Positions 54,160 to 62,392 of a stretch of DNA of 64,000 bases are shown here, piece after piece (the stretch's first letter is position 1; each line of letters begins with the position of its first letter). Origin of the DNA: Myxococcus stipitatus (GTDB lineage Bacteria > Myxococcota > Myxococcia > Myxococcales > Myxococcaceae). Below the pieces are notes generated by a model. The model saw nothing but the letters and a program-made list of their open reading frames with translations, had not been told where the DNA came from and made no database searches. A program made the translations under genes and the position numbers. The DNA lies in NCBI RefSeq assembly GCF_037414475.1, contig NZ_CP147913.1:7128001-7192000 (forward strand), read 5' to 3'.

Positions 54160-55656
54160 ATGCGAGTCCTGCCAGCGCGCCTCGGCGCCTTCCTGTTGCT
54201 GCTCTTTCCGCTCGTCACCCAGGCTGACGCCACGAGGGACCGCTTCGGCGCCGCGGGTTACTTCCGCATCATGACGCGGCCGGATTTCTCCGGTGGCTCA
54301 GGCCAGCTCGGCTACTACTGGCTGTACGGGCGTCTGCTCAACGAGAGCCCCTACGGCGAGCTCAACCTGCGGCTGGATGTGCTGCAAGCGACGCCCGGCA
54401 CGGACGAGGTCTGGGCGGAGGTCCACACGCGCTTCTCGGGCACGTCGTTCCGCTCCGCGGACCCGGGCAACGGCTCGTTCCTCAACTTCCGCGCGGACTA
54501 TCTCTTCGTGCGCGCGGGGAACATCCTGCTGGACCGCGTGACGTGGCAGCTGGGCACGCTCGAGGACCGCTGGAATGACTTGCACCTCTACGACCAGCGC
54601 CCCGCCACGCTGCTCTGGGATACGGTGGGCCTGTCCGGCACGTACCAGGGTGACCGCTATGACGTGCTGCTCGCGGTGGGCGACAGCGGTTACACGCTGC
54701 GGCCCCAGAAGTACAACACGGTGCTCACGGGCGCGGCCTCGTTCCGCTACCGGCTGATTCCCGGCCACCTGGAAGTGGGTGTGCGCGGGCAGGTCGGTTA
54801 CGAGGCGAAGGTGCGTGGCAATCGCAACGCGCTCTACGCCTCGGACGGCATCGTCTACGAGGACTACGTGCGGCGCGAGGTGGTGCGCCGCTACTTCGAG
54901 GCGAACCCGGGTCAGGAGGACCTGGTGCGGGTCCTCGAGCCTCGCGACGCGCTGTCGTACCGGGCCATCGGCTATCTAGGGTTCGGCAACCTGGGCCCGC
55001 TCGTCTGGGATAACTTCTACGCCACCTTCGAGCGCAAGCACCCGGAGCTGTCGTACACGGAGAACTACCGGAACCGGGATTGGACCGTGTACATCGCGGA
55101 CCAGACGGACGAACGGTACGAGCTGTCGTTCGGCAACGAGGCGTACATCAAGCTCATCCCCGACAAGCTCGAGGCCCTGTGGGGCGTCTGGGTCGGGTAC
55201 GCGTTCAACGAGGACAACCGCATCAAGCCCGGAGACGATGACCGGCTCATCGCGTCCACGGTGGTGCGCCTCCAGTACTTCCTCACCGAGCGCGTGCACC
55301 TCCTCGTGGAGACGAGCATCGCCCGCGAGAAGAGCCTCAACGGCAACCTGTATCGCAACCACGTGGACTCGGTGTTCACCAGCACGCGAGGCTTCCCCGA
55401 CACGCGCGGCCTGGAGTTCGGCGACAGCGACGTGCGCGACACGTGGCAGGGCAAGGCGGGTGTTGTCCTCAATCCAACGGGCCGGGGCATCTACGCGCGC
55501 CCCAGCCTGCGGCTGCTGTATGGCTTGCAGTACTCGTCTCAGCACGCGGCGTTCGGCAACTCCTTCGTGGATAGCCTGGACCAGTACAACCAGTACGTTG
55601 GCCCCGAGCGCCACTGGCACTCGGTGGTCGCCATCGAGGCCGAAGGATGGTTTTGA
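54160..55656 (+). CDS. outer-membrane beta-barrel protein of the starch locus
   Basis: A 498-residue protein with signal peptide (LGAFLLLLFPLVTQADA) and a barrel-like mature part: alternating amphipathic strands with aromatic girdles (GYYWLYGRLLNESPYGELNL, YLGFGNLGPLVWDNFYATFE) and a C-terminal phenylalanine (VVAIEAEGWF), the outer-membrane insertion signal. It is too divergent to call LamB, but it lies between the debranching and amylase genes and overlaps the latter by 10 bases. A dextrin porin or surface glycan protein is inferred. ATG 54160 fits the signal peptide better than GTG 54136. Confidence 0.75.
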   Translation: MRVLPARLGAFLLLLFPLVTQADATRDRFGAAGYFRIMTRPDFSGGSGQLGYYWLYGRLLNESPYGELNLRLDVLQATPGTDEVWAEVHTRFSGTSFRSADPGNGSFLNFRADYLFVRAGNILLDRVTWQLGTLEDRWNDLHLYDQRPATLLWDTVGLSGTYQGDRYDVLLAVGDSGYTLRPQKYNTVLTGAASFRYRLIPGHLEVGVRGQVGYEAKVRGNRNALYASDGIVYEDYVRREVVRRYFEANPGQEDLVRVLEPRDALSYRAIGYLGFGNLGPLVWDNFYATFERKHPELSYTENYRNRDWTVYIADQTDERYELSFGNEAYIKLIPDKLEALWGVWVGYAFNEDNRIKPGDDDRLIASTVVRLQYFLTERVHLLVETSIAREKSLNGNLYRNHVDSVFTSTRGFPDTRGLEFGDSDVRDTWQGKAGVVLNPTGRGIYARPSLRLLYGLQYSSQHAAFGNSFVDSLDQYNQYVGPERHWHSVVAIEAEGWF

Positions 55657-58058
55657 GACAGCGATGGGCGCTCGCGTGGTTGCTGCTGCTGGCGGCGGGC
55701 TGCCTCAAGCGGCAGGGGCCTCCGGTGCTCGCGCCCGAAGGCACGGTGGTGGCCGTGGCCTACATCCGGGACGACGCGCGGCGAGGCGCCGTGTCCGAGG
55801 TCCCCGAGGGTGTCCGCCAACGGGTCGTGGACGCGCTGGGCAAGCGCAACCTCCAGGTCCGTGAAGTGCCCTATGCGCAATACGCGGCCGAGTTCGCGAA
55901 GGTGACGGACACGCAGCGCCGCTTCGCGATGCTCAAGGCCCAGGCGCCCGACGCGCCGCTGCTCCTGCTGGTGGAGACGCGGGTGTCGTTCTTCGGTCAG
56001 GTGGGCGGGCGCTTCTCCTGGGACGTGTACGTGAAGACGACGGCGAACCGGTCCACGTCCACGCTGGAGCCCACCAGCGAGATGAACGACTACGGCGCCG
56101 CGCTCCAGTTCGACCAGCAGCGAGAGGACGACGCGCAGCTGGAGGTCGCCCGCCAGATTTCAGGGCAGGCCGCGGCGCTGTTCGATTCGTTCCTCGCCTC
56201 GCCCATGCTGGTGCCGGCGACGGACGGTGGACCGGGGCTCGTGCCTGGTCTGGACGCACCCGCTGGAGAAGGAATCGAGCCGGGCAAGAGCACCCCGACG
56301 GAGCCGCCACCGCCCTCCACGCCCGCGCCCGAGCCCTATCAGGGGCAGTGGAGTCCTCCTCCGGGCGACGCCATCTACTTCGTGATGGTGGACCGCTTCT
56401 CCAACGGCAACCCCCGCAATGACGGCGCGGTGGATGCGAAGGACCCGCAGGCCTTTCACGGGGGAGACCTGCAAGGGGTCATCGACCGGCTGGATGGCTT
56501 GAAGGCGCTGGGCGTCCGCACGGTGTGGCTGTCGCCCGTCTTCCAGATGCGCACCGAGAAGTTCTACGGCTATGGCGCCTTCCACGGGTACTGGGTGGAG
56601 GACCTGGGCCGGGTGGAGCCTCGCTTCGGTGATGAGGCCCTGCTCGCGCAATTATCGGAAGAGCTGCGCCGGCGCGACATGCGGCTGGTGTTGGACATGG
56701 TGCTCAACCACGTGGGCCCCGAGACGCGCCTCACGCGCGAGAAGCCCGAGTGGTTCCATGGCTTGGGTCCCATCGAGCACTGGGAGGACTCGCGCGAACT
56801 GGTGATGCACGACGTGCACGGGCTACCGGACCTCGCGGTGGAGAAGGAGGAGGTCTACGCGCACCTGCTCACGCAGTCGCTCAAGTGGGTAGACGCGGTG
56901 AAGCCCGCGGGCTTCCGGCTGGATGCCGTCAAGCACCTGCCCCTGGACTTCTGGGCCCGCTACAACGACGACGTGCGAGCCCACGCGGGGAAGGACTTCC
57001 TGCTCCTGGGCGAACTGCTGGATGGAGACCCGGTGCTGCTCGCGCGGGTGATGAAGGAGGGCCACTTCGGCGCGATGTTCGACTTCCCCCTGGCCTTCGC
57101 GCTGGTGGACGTCTTCTGCCGGGGGCGCTCGCCGTCACATCTGGGGGCCACGCTCTTCAACGACAGGCTCCATCCTTCGCCCGACTCGCTGGTGACGATG
57201 TTGGACAATCACGACCTGCCCCGCGTCATGAGCGAGTGTGGCGGGGACGTGGAGAAGGTGCGCCGGGCGCTCGCCGTGCAACTCACCGCGCGTGGAGTCC
57301 CCGCGCTCACCTATGGCATCGAGGAAGGGCTCAGCGGCGCGAAGGAGCCCGAGAACCGGGGCGACATGCGCTTCACGCCAGGCCATCCGCTGCGCGAATG
57401 GATTGGCCGGTTGCTGGAGCTGCGGCGGGGCAGTGAGGCCCTCCAGCGTGGCGAGACGTTGGTGCTCGCCGCGCGGGAGGACCTCTTCGCCTACGTGCGT
57501 GTGTCCTCGGACGAGGCCGTGGTGATTGGCATCAACTCGGGTGCATCGCCTCGCGAAGTGGCGCTGCCCGAGGCGCTGGCGGGCTCCCTCGCCTCCGAGA
57601 TGACCCCGGGCGCGGTGCCTGGTCCCAGGCGCTCTCTTCGCGGCCTCGTGGTCCCCGCCCATCACGTCACGTTGATGCACCTGAAAGCGGAGGTTCCGGG
57701 CGGGTACGCGGCGCTGGTGAAGCAGGCTCGGACGCGGTGGCGAGGGGAGGGTGAGCGACGCACGGTGGTACTCGAGACGGACGATGCGTCCCTGCGCGTG
57801 GTGGGGGGCGGGCCGGAGCTGGGGGGGTGGAAGCCCGAGCGCTCGCTCCGCCCACGAGAGGGCGCCATCACGCTCTCGCTGCCCGTGGGGGGCGTCTTCG
57901 AGTACAAGCTCGTCCGGGACACCGGCCCAGGAAAGTTCTCCTGGGAGGGCGGCGCCAACCGCCTCTTGCATGTCCCCGAGGGCACCGGGCCCCTGCGCCA
58001 GAAGGTGGCGTGGGAGCAGCGCCCCTCGGAGGAACCCCCTTCTTTCAGCCGCCCCTGA
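55647..58058 (+). CDS. lipoprotein GH13 alpha-amylase with extra N-terminal domain and CBM20
   Basis: An 803-residue enzyme. Lipoprotein signal ALAWLLLLAAGC; residues about 25-190 form an extra lipoprotein-like alpha/beta domain (VVAVAYIRDDARRGAVSEVP), then a Pro/Thr linker. The GH13 barrel (245-700) has AIYFVMVDRFSNGN, DMVLNHVGP, nucleophile D426 (GFRLDAVKH), acid/base E456 (LLLGELLDG) and D523 (LDNHDLPR). The last ~80 residues are CBM20-like (GGGPELGGWKP, then VFEYKLVRD), which binds starch. The start overlaps the barrel gene by 10 bases. It probably cuts starch on the cell surface, feeding the porin and ABC transporter. Confidence 0.88.
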   Translation: MVLRQRWALAWLLLLAAGCLKRQGPPVLAPEGTVVAVAYIRDDARRGAVSEVPEGVRQRVVDALGKRNLQVREVPYAQYAAEFAKVTDTQRRFAMLKAQAPDAPLLLLVETRVSFFGQVGGRFSWDVYVKTTANRSTSTLEPTSEMNDYGAALQFDQQREDDAQLEVARQISGQAAALFDSFLASPMLVPATDGGPGLVPGLDAPAGEGIEPGKSTPTEPPPPSTPAPEPYQGQWSPPPGDAIYFVMVDRFSNGNPRNDGAVDAKDPQAFHGGDLQGVIDRLDGLKALGVRTVWLSPVFQMRTEKFYGYGAFHGYWVEDLGRVEPRFGDEALLAQLSEELRRRDMRLVLDMVLNHVGPETRLTREKPEWFHGLGPIEHWEDSRELVMHDVHGLPDLAVEKEEVYAHLLTQSLKWVDAVKPAGFRLDAVKHLPLDFWARYNDDVRAHAGKDFLLLGELLDGDPVLLARVMKEGHFGAMFDFPLAFALVDVFCRGRSPSHLGATLFNDRLHPSPDSLVTMLDNHDLPRVMSECGGDVEKVRRALAVQLTARGVPALTYGIEEGLSGAKEPENRGDMRFTPGHPLREWIGRLLELRRGSEALQRGETLVLAAREDLFAYVRVSSDEAVVIGINSGASPREVALPEALAGSLASEMTPGAVPGPRRSLRGLVVPAHHVTLMHLKAEVPGGYAALVKQARTRWRGEGERRTVVLETDDASLRVVGGGPELGGWKPERSLRPREGAITLSLPVGGVFEYKLVRDTGPGKFSWEGGANRLLHVPEGTGPLRQKVAWEQRPSEEPPSFSRP

Positions 58059-58084
58059 CCGGGGCCCATGACCGAGAGCCCGAA

Positions 58085-59131
58085 GTGAACGACCGACTCC
58101 TCCGCGCCGCACGCCGCCAGCCCACGGACACCACGCCGGTGTGGCTGATGCGCCAGGCTGGCCGCTACCTGCCCGAGTACCGGGCCATTCGCGGCAACAT
58201 CGCGTTCCTGGACCTGTGCAAGCACCCGGACCTGGCGGCCGAGGTGACGGTGCAGCCAGTCACTCGGCTGGGCGTGGACGCGGCCATCATCTTCTCCGAC
58301 ATCCTCATCCCCGTGGAGGCGATGGGCATCACCCTGGAGCTGGGCGACAAGGGCCCGCACTTCCCGGAGCCCGTGCGCTCGGCGGCGGACATCGACAAGC
58401 TGGGCATCCCGGACCCCGTGGAGGGCACGGGCTTCGTCGCGGAGGCCATCCGCCGCACGCGCAAGGCGCTCAATGATTCGGTGCCTGTCATCGGCTTCGC
58501 GGGCGCGCCCTTCACGCTGGCCGCGTACATGGTGGAGGGCGGCGGCTCCAAGAGCTACATCCTCATCAAGCGCCTGATGTTCGAGCAGCCCGCGCTGGCG
58601 CACCGCCTGTTCTCCAAGCTCACCGACACCCTCATCCCGTACCTCAAGATGCAGGTAGCCGCGGGCGCGAGCATCGTCCAGATTTTCGACTCGTGGGGCG
58701 GCGAGCTGTCGCCGTGGGACTACGAGCGCTTCTGCATTCCCTACCTCACGCGCATGGTGTCCGAGCTGAAGGCCACGGGCGTGCCCGTCATCGTCTTCGG
58801 CGTGGGCATGTCCACGCACCTGCCGCTGCTCAAGCGCACGGGCGCGGACGTGGTGGGGCTGGATTGGACCCTGCCCATGGACGAGGGCCGGCGCGTGCTG
58901 GGGCCGGACGTGGCGGTGCAGGGCAATCTGGACCCGCTGCACCTGTTCCTCCCGCGCGAGGAACTGGACGGTCGCATCAAGGACATCCTCCTGCGTGCGG
59001 GGCCCGTGGGGCACATCTTCAACCTGGGCCACGGCATCCTCCCGCCCACGGACCCCGAGGCCGCGAAGTTCGCCGTCGAGGCCGTGCACCGTCACGGCGC
59101 CGCGCTCCGTCAGGGCACGTTGACGCCGTAG
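58085..59131 (+). CDS. hemE: uroporphyrinogen decarboxylase HemE
   Basis: A 348-residue cytoplasmic enzyme that removes four carboxyl groups from uroporphyrinogen III to make coproporphyrinogen III for haem. Diagnostic segments: PVWLMRQAGRYLPEYR, IIFSDILIPVEAMG (active-site Asp), GFAGAPFTLAAYMVEGGGSK, and VQGNLDP near the end. GTG 58085 is chosen because conserved NDRLLRAARRQP follows it, and GAGAG precedes. It follows the amylase by 26 bases but is a housekeeping gene and may use its own promoter. Confidence 0.93.
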   Translation: MNDRLLRAARRQPTDTTPVWLMRQAGRYLPEYRAIRGNIAFLDLCKHPDLAAEVTVQPVTRLGVDAAIIFSDILIPVEAMGITLELGDKGPHFPEPVRSAADIDKLGIPDPVEGTGFVAEAIRRTRKALNDSVPVIGFAGAPFTLAAYMVEGGGSKSYILIKRLMFEQPALAHRLFSKLTDTLIPYLKMQVAAGASIVQIFDSWGGELSPWDYERFCIPYLTRMVSELKATGVPVIVFGVGMSTHLPLLKRTGADVVGLDWTLPMDEGRRVLGPDVAVQGNLDPLHLFLPREELDGRIKDILLRAGPVGHIFNLGHGILPPTDPEAAKFAVEAVHRHGAALRQGTLTP

Positions 59132-59148
59132 CCCCGGTGTAACCCCTT

Positions 59149-59170
59149 CGCGCGCACGGCTTCGCGCGCG
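59149..59170 (+). terminator. possible hairpin after hemE
   Basis: GCGCGC and GCGCGC arms around CACGGCTTC form a short stem 18 bases after the hemE stop. No U tract follows, so it is only a candidate terminator. Confidence 0.35.
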
Positions 59171-59396
59171 GACGGTGCACGTAACCTCCCACGCCACAGC
59201 ACCCCTCGCTTGTGGCGTGGAAGGTCGCAGCCGGATGGACTCACGCGGCGCGACAATCCAAGCGGATGGCGGAGTTGGACTTCGGGCACAGCGGTTGCTC
59301 AGTCGTCCCCACGCAGCCACACCTGATTGCTCATCACGATGCGGACCACTTCGACCCGGGCCGGTGCGGCTGAACCCGCAATCCCTCGAGGAGTCC

Positions 59397-60896
59397 ATGC
59401 ATCGTCATCCGTCACGTCTCCGAAGCATTCTTGTCTCGGCACTCAGCCTGTTGTCCTTCGTGTCCGTCGCCTGGGGCGGCGCCGCGCAGGCGCAGACCTT
59501 CACCTCGGGCGTCGCGGATGGCTTCGCGATGCCCACCGAGCCGGTGTCTCCCAGCCCCGGCATGCTCGCGTACATCGCCGCGAACTACGGCTTCCCGGGC
59601 TCGCGTCCGCACGATGACGTGAGCGTGGACCGGTGGTTCGCCACCACCTTCACCAACCTGCGCAGCAACGGTCCCATCTGCGGCGCCACGCTGCGGATGA
59701 CGGTGCGCAACCTGGGCAGCAACGACTCCATGGGCTTCATGTTCAATGGGCCGACAGGCACGGCGCTGGCCACCGGCTGGGGCGCGTCGCTGGCGAGCCT
59801 CGGCGTCGCCTACAACGCCACGGGCACCATCGTCCTCAACCTGGCCTCGCTCCCCGGTGGTACCAACCTCCTGCCGACGCTCAACGCGCAGGGCTTCGTG
59901 GACCTCTTCGTCCAGGACGACTCCGGCGTGGATGTCGCCACGCTGGTCATCACCCAGTGCCGCGTGGACGTGTACTCGAAGGACAACATCAACGACTTCG
60001 GCAACACGCCGACGGTGGACCCCATCTGGGTCAGCCCCGACATTCGCGTCTGCCAGAACGCGGGTTGCGTGGGCCACCAGAACCCCGAGTTCGGCCAGAC
60101 GAACTTTGTGTACGTGACGTTGCGCAACAACGGGCCGCTCGCGCCGGTGGGCAACGTGGCCAATGGCACGCTGCACGTCTACTACACGGGCTCTGGCGGC
60201 GCGGCGGTGTGGCCCAATGACTGGGCCCTCATCGGCACCGTCACCGGCGTGAGCCTGGCGGCGGGCGCCACGCAGGAGTTCATGGTGCCGTGGACGTCCG
60301 TGCCGGCTCCGGGCCACTACTGCCTGCTGTCGCGCTGGGTCTCCCCGACGCAGGACCCGATGACGCTGGCCGAGGTGACGGGCTCCAACACGCTCAACAA
60401 CACGCGCTGGAACAACAACCTGGCGTGGAAGAACATCAACGTGGTCAACCTGACGCCCTTCGCGCCCTCCAGCGAGTTCGACTTCCGCCTGCGCAACCTG
60501 CTGCGGGGCGCTCACAGTCCGGCGCGCCTGGAGGTCCGCATCCCGGGGCGCACCACCGCCTCCTTCCTGGAGCGCGGCCAGCTCTTCCTCACGCTGCCCC
60601 CAGAGCTGTGGGACCGCTGGCAGCGGCAGGGCACGGGCTTCGAGGTCGTGGAGGAGCGCACCGTGCGCATCGTCAACCCGGGCGGCGCCGTCCTCGAGGG
60701 CCTGACGCTGGACCCCGACGGCGCGCACCACGTCAAGGTGCGCTTCGCCGCCCAGCTGACGAGCGCGGACCAGGGCTCGTTCCAGGTGGAGGTCGTCCAG
60801 CACTCGGCCAGCGCGGAGAACCCGGACGCGGTGGAAGAGGCGGGCGGCGTCCGCTTCGACATCACCTTGGGTCAGCGACCGGACACTCGGAAGTAG
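59397..60896 (+). CDS. secreted protein with CARDB-like domains, function unknown
   Basis: A 499-residue exported protein: Sec signal peptide SALSLLSFVSVAWGGAAQA, then beta-rich domains. Residues about 220-340 resemble a CARDB adhesion domain (NFVYVTLRNNGPLAPVGNV, ATQEFMVPWTSVPAPGHYCL). The C-terminus has an Ig-like segment (ARLEVRIPGRTTASFLERG). Four Cys (about 99, 191, 219, 224) may pair. GAGGAG is five bases before ATG 59397. Nothing in the context links it to hemE or fad; it ends in a hairpin terminator. Confidence 0.65.
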   Translation: MHRHPSRLRSILVSALSLLSFVSVAWGGAAQAQTFTSGVADGFAMPTEPVSPSPGMLAYIAANYGFPGSRPHDDVSVDRWFATTFTNLRSNGPICGATLRMTVRNLGSNDSMGFMFNGPTGTALATGWGASLASLGVAYNATGTIVLNLASLPGGTNLLPTLNAQGFVDLFVQDDSGVDVATLVITQCRVDVYSKDNINDFGNTPTVDPIWVSPDIRVCQNAGCVGHQNPEFGQTNFVYVTLRNNGPLAPVGNVANGTLHVYYTGSGGAAVWPNDWALIGTVTGVSLAAGATQEFMVPWTSVPAPGHYCLLSRWVSPTQDPMTLAEVTGSNTLNNTRWNNNLAWKNINVVNLTPFAPSSEFDFRLRNLLRGAHSPARLEVRIPGRTTASFLERGQLFLTLPPELWDRWQRQGTGFEVVEERTVRIVNPGGAVLEGLTLDPDGAHHVKVRFAAQLTSADQGSFQVEVVQHSASAENPDAVEEAGGVRFDITLGQRPDTRK

Positions 60897-60930
60897 CGCG
60901 GGGCGTCCCGTCACGTGAGTGATGGGATAT

Positions 60931-60962
60931 GGGGCGAAGGCCCGCCATGGCGCCTTCGCCCC
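60931..60962 (+). terminator. hairpin terminator after the CARDB-like gene
   Basis: GGGGCGAAGGC pairs perfectly with GCCTTCGCCCC over 11 bases, loop of ten. It is 34 bases after the stop codon and before the fad promoter, so it separates the two transcripts. A T-rich tail is absent. Confidence 0.6.
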
Positions 60963-61001
60963 GGCCGCTGGCAAGAGGGGCCCTCGGGCAAGTGCTCGCA
61001 G

Positions 61002-61019
61002 ATTGACTCTTGAATCAAT
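61002..61019. promoter_or_regulatory. near-palindromic operator upstream of fadI
   Basis: ATTGACTC-TT-GAATCAAT is an 18-base inverted repeat with one mismatch, six bases before the -35 box of fadI. Its shape resembles sites of TetR-type fatty-acid repressors such as FadR of Bacillus, but the binder is unknown. Confidence 0.45.
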
Positions 61020-61025
61020 GGAGGG

Positions 61026-61055
61026 TTGACGCGCCGCATCAGTGCTCACTAGAAA
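61026..61055 (+). promoter_or_regulatory. predicted fadI promoter
   Basis: TTGACG (61026-61031) and TAGAAA (61050-61055) with an 18-base spacer give a sigma-70-like promoter 35 bases before the fadI start codon. The palindromic operator abuts it upstream. Confidence 0.45.
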
Positions 61056-61090
61056 AGCCTCACTCGTCGTCGCAGGAGGGTGAGGCACAC

Positions 61091-62392
61091 ATGGCAAGCG
61101 AGAAGCGCAGCGGCCCCCGTCGGGTGGCCATCGTCCGCGGCCTGCGGACCCCGTTCGTCAAGGCGGGGACCGTCTTCTCCGGGCTCACCGCGCTGGACCT
61201 GGGACGCATGGTGGTCCAGGAGCTGGTGCAGCGCGCGGACCTGGACCCGGCCGTCATCGACCAGGTGGTGTTCGGGCAGGTGATTCCCACGCTGACGGGG
61301 CCGTCCATCGCGCGCGAGGTGGTCATCGCCGCGGGGCTGCCCATGCGCGTCGAGGCCGCGACGGTGACGCGCGCCTGCGCCACGTCCATCCAGGCGATGA
61401 CGACGGCGGCCAACGCGATTGCAGTGGGCGAGGTGGACGTGGCCATCGCCGGGGGCACCGAGGCCATGTCGGACCCGCCGGTGTTCACCAGCCGGCCCCT
61501 GGCGCACGCGCTGGCGGCAGCCTCCAAGGGGCGCACGCTGACGGAGAAGCTCAAGCCCTTCCAGCGGCTCAAGGCGCAGGACCTGGTGCCGGTGCCGCCC
61601 GCCATCGCCGAGTACTCCACCGGCCTGTCGATGGGCGAGAGCGCGGAGAAGATGGCCAAGGAGAACGGCATCTCCCGCGAGGAGCAGGACCGCATCGCGC
61701 TGGCCTCGCACCGCAACGCGGCGGCCGCGTGGAAGGCAGGCCGCTTCGACGACGAGGTGATGCACGTGTCCGTCCCGCCGAAGTACGAGCAGACGGCCAC
61801 CCGCGACAACATCGTCCGCGAGGACTCCAGCCTGGAGGCGCTGGGCAAGCTCAAGCCGGTGTTCGACCGCAAGTACGGCACCGTCACCGCGGGCAACGCG
61901 TCGCCGCTCACGGACGGCGCCGCGGCGCTGCTCTTGATGAGCGAGGAGCGCGCGCGGGCGCTGGGGTATGAGCCGCTGGGCTATCTGCGCTCGCACGCGT
62001 ATGCGGCCACGGACCCGGGGGACCAACTGCTCCAGGGGCCCGTGTACGCGGTGCCCACGGCGCTCAAGCGCGCGGGGCTGAAGCTGGCGGACATCGACCT
62101 GGTGGAGATGCACGAGGCGTTCGCCGCGCAGGTGGCCAGCAACCTCCAGGCGCTCGCGTCCAAGTCCTTCGCGAAGAAGGCGGGCTGGAGCGAGCCCGTG
62201 GGCGAGGTGGACCGCGAGCGGCTCAACGTGACGGGCGGCTCCATCGCCATCGGCCATCCGTTTGGCGCCACGGGCGCGCGCATCGTCACGCAGGCCCTCA
62301 ACGAGTTGAAGCGTCGGAACAAGAACACGGTGATGTGCACCGTCTGCGCCGCCGGGGGTCTGGGCGCCGTGGTGGTCCTGGAGCGTGCGTGA
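61091..62392 (+). CDS. fadI: acetyl-CoA acyltransferase (thiolase) FadI
   Basis: A 433-residue thiolase, the beta subunit of the fatty-acid oxidation complex. It cleaves 3-ketoacyl-CoA to acetyl-CoA and a shortened acyl-CoA. Catalytic C96 (ACATSIQAM), the His motif IGHPFGATG and the C-terminal Cys motif CAAGG are present; the MHEAFAAQVASN segment is typical of the FadI type. ATG 61091 follows GGAGGGTGAGG. It overlaps the next gene by one base (TGATG) and so is coupled to fadJ. Length and motifs match full-length family members. Confidence 0.92.
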   Translation: MASEKRSGPRRVAIVRGLRTPFVKAGTVFSGLTALDLGRMVVQELVQRADLDPAVIDQVVFGQVIPTLTGPSIAREVVIAAGLPMRVEAATVTRACATSIQAMTTAANAIAVGEVDVAIAGGTEAMSDPPVFTSRPLAHALAAASKGRTLTEKLKPFQRLKAQDLVPVPPAIAEYSTGLSMGESAEKMAKENGISREEQDRIALASHRNAAAAWKAGRFDDEVMHVSVPPKYEQTATRDNIVREDSSLEALGKLKPVFDRKYGTVTAGNASPLTDGAAALLLMSEERARALGYEPLGYLRSHAYAATDPGDQLLQGPVYAVPTALKRAGLKLADIDLVEMHEAFAAQVASNLQALASKSFAKKAGWSEPVGEVDRERLNVTGGSIAIGHPFGATGARIVTQALNELKRRNKNTVMCTVCAAGGLGAVVVLERA

